From Clostridia bacterium (GTDB lineage: Bacteria > Bacillota > Clostridia > Christensenellales > Aristaeellaceae), in contig JAFROK010000006.1 in NCBI GenBank assembly GCA_017429695.1, positions 1-43,175 on the forward strand: DNA of 43,175 nucleotides, given 5' to 3'. The translations under genes and the position numbers were made by a program. Under the pieces are notes generated by a model. The model saw only the letters and a program-made list of their open reading frames with translations. It had not been told where the DNA came from and made no database searches. The stretch's first letter is position 1, and each line of letters opens with the position of its first letter. Of the stretch, positions 39,135-43,175 are shown piece by piece.

Positions 39135-41342
39135 TCAGCAGCTGCCAGCAAGCAGGGGAGTCAGCTCCCCTTTATACCATAGGCACTGGCGGTGGAGGGG
39201 ACGGGTCATCATTACATAGAGGATCCGGCAGAGGAATTCATCGGCGGGAAAGTTATCCGCGGAGGCATCACAGATGCCGACACAGTCGAACTCCATGCCC
39301 TTGGCCAGGCCGGCCGGGAGAACGACGATACCGCCCCGGTAATCGGAGTCCGTTTCTGAGAGCAGGCGGACATCCAGTTCTTTGTTCAGCGCACGGAAGA
39401 GCTTTTTTGCCTGCTCTTCCGTTTTTTCAATCAGCGCGATGCTGTGGAAGCCTTCCTGCTGCCAGGCGCGGACCTGGGCGGTAATCAGGGAAAGGCGTTC
39501 CTTTTCATCTTTGGCCCGGACGATGCGCGGGGGTTCCCCGTGGCGGAGGACGGGCTTTGTTTCACTGATACCGGGAACAGGATAACTGGCTGCCACAGAC
39601 CGGGCAAGGTTCATGATTTCCACCGTATTGCGGTAGCTGACAGTGAGCTGTTTCAGGTCCGCCTGATGATTGAAGACCGGCCCGGTCCATTCTTCCCAGG
39701 AGCGGATGCCTTCATCCGAATGAATACCCTGGTAAAGATCGCCCACGAGGGTGAAGGAAGCGACGGGATTGGAACGCTTCAGGAGTTCAACCTGGAAAGG
39801 GGAAAAATCCTGGCATTCGTCAATGACGATATGCTTCATGGGGTGGACTTTGAAACCATAGACACTACGGCAGATCATGGCCAGGATCGGGAGGTCTTCC
39901 GGACGGAAGCTGCCATCTTCCGGAAGAAGGAAAGCGGAATCCTCCGGGAAGCAGGTTTCCAGGAAGCTGCGGTACAGGCCTGCCAGATCCGGCAGGGGGA
40001 ATTTTTCCCGGTAGCGGCGGAGGTATTCTTCCGCGCGGGAATCGATTTCCCGGTACCGTTGATCCCGGAGAAGATAGATCTCCCTGATTTTCTGCTGCCG
40101 CTGCGCGGTATCCGGGAACGCGGAACGGAGGCGGTTTACCTGCTGTTCCGTCATGGCGGCGTATTGCTCCTTCAGGAAGGAGACCGCGGAATGCACCCGG
40201 CTGCGGATGATCTTTTTCAACTCAGCAATGCGGCTTTCCAGGGGATAGTGACGCAGGTCAGTGAGGAAAACACGTTCCAGTTCCGCCCGGTCCATGATGA
40301 CCACGCCGGCCATTTTCAATCCGTTCTGCGGGAGAATCGCGGATTGGAGGCCGGACAGGTACTGTTCCAGCTTTTCCATAGCCGCGAGGGAGCCTTTGAT
40401 CCGCGCGGCCCGGCCGGCTTTTTCCCGTTCTTCCGCTGAAAGCGCGAGATTCTTTTCCAGCCGGCTGACGCGGCTGATTTTTGGCATACGGGATCCCATG
40501 GCGGTTTTGCACCAGCCCTCGAAGGTGGTCTGGACCACGCGCTCGACGCCCAGGTCCGGCAGTACCTGGGATATATAGGAAAGGAAGAGCGGGTTTGGGG
40601 CAAGGATCATCATGTTTTCCGGCTTCAGGGTATCCCGGAATGTATAGAGGAGATAGGCAATGCGATGCAGGGCAATGGTCGTTTTTCCGCTGCCGGCCGC
40701 GCCCTGTACCAGCAGGTGTGCATTCAGGGGATGGCGGATGACGATGTTCTGTTCCGCCTGGATGGTGCTGACGATATCCCGGAGGCGGTCGGTAGAGATG
40801 TTGCCGAGCACATCCTGGAGATACGCCTCCTGGGAGACAATGCCGCTGTCAAAAAGGCTTAACAGATCCCGGTTCCGGACAGTGAGCATCCGCTTGAGGG
40901 TAAGTTCACCGCGGACCTGTCCGTCCGGGGCTTCATAATCCATGGGCCCGATCTGGCCGGAATAATAGAGGTTGGCAACCGGGGAGCGCCAGTCCACTAC
41001 AACGGGCGTCAGGGTAACCGGATCCAGGACGCCCCAGCGGCCCAGGTACCAGGTTTCAGGCCTGCTGCCGGTGGGGATATAGTCCAGGCGGGCAAAATAC
41101 GCCTGGCCGGAAGCCAGGAAAAGCTGGCGCAGCCGGTCCAACTGGAACTGGAAAAGCTGCATAGTGACCTGCTCCTGCTGATCCGGGTCTTCCTTCATCT
41201 GCACATCCATGCAGACGCCGGCTTTTGCACCGGTGAGGGCTTCGACTTCAGCGATTTCCCGGTCGATCACATCGCGGGTAACCTGAAGACGGTCGTACTC
41301 AACCTGCGCGTCGGGATGATTGGGAAGGGGAATATGAGCCAT
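39135..41342 (-). CDS. helD: HelD-type UvrD-like helicase / RNA polymerase recycling ATPase
   Basis: A 735-residue superfamily-1 protein. The N-terminal coiled coil (about 1-60, a Val-Glu-Tyr-Asp-Arg-Leu start with Gln and Glu heptads) is the arm that reaches into RNA polymerase in HelD. A region with Tyr-Phe-Ala-Arg-Leu-Asp and Val-Val-Asp-Trp-Arg-Ser-Pro (typical of the family) follows. Walker A is Gly214-Ala-Ala-Gly-Ser-Gly-Lys220-Thr-Thr, Walker B is Asp-Glu-Cys-Gln-Asp-Phe, and a Gly-Asp-Leu-Tyr-Gln-Gly-Ile motif comes near 610. HelD removes stalled or rifampicin-bound polymerase from DNA. The gene abuts the SH3 gene with no gap (stop codons face each other in TGATCA). ATG 41342 has GGAAAGGA. 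Its leader carries a terminator-like hairpin. Confidence 0.9.
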   Translation of the reverse strand: MAHIPLPNHPDAQVEYDRLQVTRDVIDREIAEVEALTGAKAGVCMDVQMKEDPDQQEQVTMQLFQFQLDRLRQLFLASGQAYFARLDYIPTGSRPETWYLGRWGVLDPVTLTPVVVDWRSPVANLYYSGQIGPMDYEAPDGQVRGELTLKRMLTVRNRDLLSLFDSGIVSQEAYLQDVLGNISTDRLRDIVSTIQAEQNIVIRHPLNAHLLVQGAAGSGKTTIALHRIAYLLYTFRDTLKPENMMILAPNPLFLSYISQVLPDLGVERVVQTTFEGWCKTAMGSRMPKISRVSRLEKNLALSAEEREKAGRAARIKGSLAAMEKLEQYLSGLQSAILPQNGLKMAGVVIMDRAELERVFLTDLRHYPLESRIAELKKIIRSRVHSAVSFLKEQYAAMTEQQVNRLRSAFPDTAQRQQKIREIYLLRDQRYREIDSRAEEYLRRYREKFPLPDLAGLYRSFLETCFPEDSAFLLPEDGSFRPEDLPILAMICRSVYGFKVHPMKHIVIDECQDFSPFQVELLKRSNPVASFTLVGDLYQGIHSDEGIRSWEEWTGPVFNHQADLKQLTVSYRNTVEIMNLARSVAASYPVPGISETKPVLRHGEPPRIVRAKDEKERLSLITAQVRAWQQEGFHSIALIEKTEEQAKKLFRALNKELDVRLLSETDSDYRGGIVVLPAGLAKGMEFDCVGICDASADNFPADEFLCRILYVMMTRPLHRQCLWYKGELTPLLAGSC
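39154..39173 (+). terminator. Hairpin serving the GGDEF-EAL/SH3 transcript, inside helD
   Basis: AGGGGAG (39154-39160), 4-nt loop TCAG, then CTCCCCT and TT, a short GC-rich hairpin with a weak T-run. It lies in the last codons of the convergent helD gene because there is no gap between the two stops. Confidence 0.5.
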
Positions 41343-41366
41343 GTTTTTCCTTTCCGAGGCGATGGT

Positions 41367-41450
41367 AAAAAAAGCCTCTGCAATAATTCTGCCGGCAGGG
41401 AAATGACAACCAGGATTGATATTGATTTGTGCCGGAATTCGCAGAGGCTT
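41367..41450 (-). promoter_or_regulatory. Leader hairpin with T-run (possible attenuator) upstream of helD
   Basis: On the reverse strand, AAGCCTCTGC and GCAGAGGCTT (forward 41441-41450 and 41372-41381) form a 10-bp perfect stem. A nested second stem (AATTCCGGCA with TGCCGGCAGAATT, two bases bulged) lies inside, and seven T follow at 41367-41373. It lies between the helD promoter and helD start, about 25 nt before the start codon, so it could end transcription early unless overridden. Confidence 0.72.
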
Positions 41451-41484
41451 ACAGCATCTTTCATCTGCAAGCGTGTGGGAGGGT

Positions 41485-41513
41485 ATAATAGCGGATATAT
41501 AGTGCTTTGTCAA
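41485..41513 (-). promoter_or_regulatory. Strong sigma-A promoter of helD
   Basis: On the reverse strand TTGACA (41508-41513), 17-bp spacer, TATTAT (41485-41490). Predicted leader of about 135 nt. Confidence 0.85.
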
Positions 41514-41530
41514 GATGCGACGGACTTTTC

Positions 41531-41558
41531 CTTTTTGGTCAAAAAACTGACCGAAAAG
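41531..41558. other. Inverted repeat between the helD and pckA promoters
   Basis: CTTTTTGGTCA (41531-41541) pairs with TGACCGAAAAG (41548-41558), with one G-U pair and a 6-nt loop. Neither side has a T-run. The helD-pckA gap (41343-41715) also holds a smaller palindrome, GGGATT-AAT-AATCCC (41669-41683), about 33 nt before pckA, which could be an operator. No convincing pckA promoter was found. Confidence 0.4.
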
Positions 41559-41715
41559 AAAAAATGCTGAAAGCCTTGTAAAACGGGGGATAGAGGCTAT
41601 TTATTAACTTTCTGTTACGAAGCAGGAAATAGGAAGGATCCGTAGAAGAAAAGAAATAGGGTCAAGTTGGGATTAATAATCCCGGCGGGATCTGAATGCA
41701 TTAAGGAGGTGCCAT

Positions 41716-43175
41716 ATGGCAGCGATCGATCTTACCAAATACGGGATTTCCGGCGCGACGGAAATCATTCATAACCCTTCCTATGAGTTCCTGTTCGATG
41801 AAGAGAACAAGCCCGGTCTGGAAGGATTTGACAAGGGCCAGCTGACTGAGCTGGACGCCATGAACGTTATGACCGGTATCTACACCGGCCGGAGCCCCAA
41901 AGACAAGTACATCGTCATGGACGAGAATTCCAAGGACACTGTGTGGTGGACCACGGAAGGATATAAGAACGACAACCATCCCCTGAGCGAAGAAAACTGG
42001 GCGAAACTGAAGGTGCTGGCTCAGAAACAGCTGAGCGGCAAGCGCCTGTTCGTCATGGACGCTTTCTGCGGCGCCAACAAGGACACCCGCATGGCCATCC
42101 GCTTCATCATGGAAGTTGCCTGGCAGGCCCACTTTGTCAAGAACATGTTCATCCAGCCCACCGAAGCTGAACTGGCATCCTTTGAGCCGGACTTCGTCGT
42201 TTACTGCGCCTCCAAGGCCAAGGTGGACGATTACAAGGCCATGGGCCTGAACAGCGAAACCGCGGTTGCCTTCAACATCACCAGCCGGGAGCAGGTCATC
42301 CTGAACACCTGGTACGGCGGCGAAATGAAAAAGGGTATGTTCTCCATGATGAACTACTACCTGCCGCTGAAGGGCATTGCTGCGATGCACTGCTCCGCCA
42401 ACACCGATATGGAAGGCAAGAACACCGCGATCTTCTTCGGCCTCTCCGGCACCGGCAAGACCACCCTGTCCACCGACCCCAAGCGCCTGCTGATCGGCGA
42501 TGACGAACACGGCTGGGACGACAACGGCGTGTTCAACTTCGAAGGCGGCTGCTACGCGAAGGTCATCAACCTGGACAAGGATTCCGAACCCGACATCTAC
42601 AACGCGATCCGCCGCGACGCGCTGCTGGAGAACGTAACGGTTGACGAAAACGGCAAGATCGACTTCGCTGACAAGAGCGTGACGGAAAACACCCGCGTGA
42701 GCTATCCGATCGAGCATATCGAGAAGATTGTAAAGAACGTTAATCCTGTTTCCGCCGGCCCCGACGCCAAAAATGTGATCTTCCTGAGCGCTGATGCCTT
42801 CGGTGTGCTCCCGCCTGTATCTGTGCTGACGCCCGAACAGACAAAGTACTACTTCCTTAGCGGCTTCACTGCCAAACTGGCAGGTACTGAGCGCGGTATC
42901 ACCGAACCCACCCCCACTTTCTCTGCCTGCTTCGGCCAGGCCTTCCTTGAGCTGCATCCCACCAAGTATGCCGAAGAGCTGGTCAAGAAGATGGAAAAGA
43001 GCGGTGCCAAGGCCTACCTGGTCAACACCGGATGGAACGGCACAGGCAAGCGGATCTCCATCAAGGACACCCGCGGCATCATTGATGCTATCCTGGACGG
43101 AGACATCCTGAACGCGCCTACCAAGAAGATCCCGTACTTCAACTTTGAAGTTCCCACCGAACTCAAAGGTGTTGA
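41716..43175 (+). CDS. pckA: Phosphoenolpyruvate carboxykinase (ATP), 3' end beyond the window
   Basis: The first 486 codons of an enzyme of about 530 residues; the C-terminus is outside the window. It interconverts oxaloacetate plus ATP and phosphoenolpyruvate plus CO2 plus ADP; in rumen-type anaerobes it often fixes CO2 on the way to succinate. Seen are the substrate-site Tyr-Thr-Gly-Arg-Ser-Pro-Lys-Asp-Lys (about 56-64), the [10 protein letters not shown] motif, the P-loop Gly242-Leu-Ser-Gly-Thr-Gly-Lys248-Thr-Thr, and Gly-Asp-Asp-Glu-His-Gly-Trp (metal binding). The lack of a GTP-type signature supports the ATP form. AAGGAGGT at 5 nt from ATG is a strong ribosome site, and codon use is that of a highly expressed gene (many C-ending codons). 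Confidence 0.95.
   Translation, partial: MAAIDLTKYGISGATEIIHNPSYEFLFDEENKPGLEGFDKGQLTELDAMNVMTGIYTGRSPKDKYIVMDENSKDTVWWTTEGYKNDNHPLSEENWAKLKVLAQKQLSGKRLFVMDAFCGANKDTRMAIRFIMEVAWQAHFVKNMFIQPTEAELASFEPDFVVYCASKAKVDDYKAMGLNSETAVAFNITSREQVILNTWYGGEMKKGMFSMMNYYLPLKGIAAMHCSANTDMEGKNTAIFFGLSGTGKTTLSTDPKRLLIGDDEHGWDDNGVFNFEGGCYAKVINLDKDSEPDIYNAIRRDALLENVTVDENGKIDFADKSVTENTRVSYPIEHIEKIVKNVNPVSAGPDAKNVIFLSADAFGVLPPVSVLTPEQTKYYFLSGFTAKLAGTERGITEPTPTFSACFGQAFLELHPTKYAEELVKKMEKSGAKAYLVNTGWNGTGKRISIKDTRGIIDAILDGDILNAPTKKIPYFNFEVPTELKGV

Noticed and set aside
41267-41470. Leader peptide ORF within the helD leader
   Set aside because: A frame starts at an ATG near 41470 on the reverse strand and runs into helD, but no ribosome site precedes it.
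41701-42957. Reverse frame of 418 codons opposite pckA
   Set aside because: Complement of the well-conserved PEP carboxykinase, which has a strong ribosome site; the reverse translation lacks any recognised domain.

Overview
The window looks like chromosomal DNA of a low-redundancy, moderately GC-rich member of the Bacillota, most likely an anaerobic gut or rumen Clostridia. This is inferred from HprK-type carbon control, a T-box-regulated threonyl-tRNA synthetase, a class B sortase, BspA-type leucine-rich repeats, an ATP-dependent PEP carboxykinase, HelD, and strong Shine-Dalgarno sites. The species cannot be named from sequence alone. No tRNA, rRNA, CRISPR array, prophage or replication origin was recognised.

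Positions 1-2200: the 3' end of an IS66-family insertion sequence abuts, and probably interrupts, the start of a Y-family (UmuC/DinB-like) DNA polymerase gene. A YolD-like partner follows, overlapping by 4 nt.

Positions 2245-7960: after a strong terminator comes a tightly packed six-gene block. It encodes a secreted Cthe_2159-type beta-helix carbohydrate-binding protein, a VTC-fold polyphosphate polymerase, a DUF4956 membrane protein, a membrane-anchored phosphodiester glycosidase, a 73-residue membrane protein and a GT-C-type glycosyltransferase. This is the best candidate in the window for a poorly described system: an envelope or extracellular polymer assembly module.

Positions 8040-17365: a mixed accessory stretch of mostly single genes with their own promoters. 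It holds a secreted 5'-nucleotidase, a secreted asparaginase, an HD-domain protein (reverse strand) whose reading frame continues past an amber stop, a small unrecognised protein, a nucleoside deoxyribosyltransferase-like protein, a DUF2804 protein (reverse), a small membrane protein, a remnant of a BspA-like leucine-rich-repeat gene, a secreted YdcF-like protein and a class B sortase.

Positions 17440-27475, reverse strand: two gene trains. One runs FGGY kinase, HAD phosphatase, HPr kinase, ROK kinase, LRR protein (sugar phosphorylation and carbon control). The other runs UppP, D-Ala-D-Ala carboxypeptidase, diguanylate cyclase (peptidoglycan lipid carrier recycling, trimming and c-di-GMP).

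Positions 27580-39134, forward strand: YchF, a sugar-transfer-associated ATP-grasp protein, an HD-GYP phosphodiesterase fused to a transporter-like membrane module, a T-box leader with a TGS-less ThrS and a PPC/DUF296 protein, then a large PAS-GGDEF-PAS-GGDEF-EAL protein overlapping a secreted SH3-repeat protein. Three c-di-GMP proteins in 15 kb suggest local concentration of surface and lifestyle control.

Positions 39135-43175: helD (reverse) with a strong promoter and a terminator-like hairpin in its leader, divergent from pckA, which runs off the window. Small features recur across the window: four copies of a dispersed intergenic repeat, all in the same orientation, and two short tandem arrays that each provide the stop codon of the gene in front of them.
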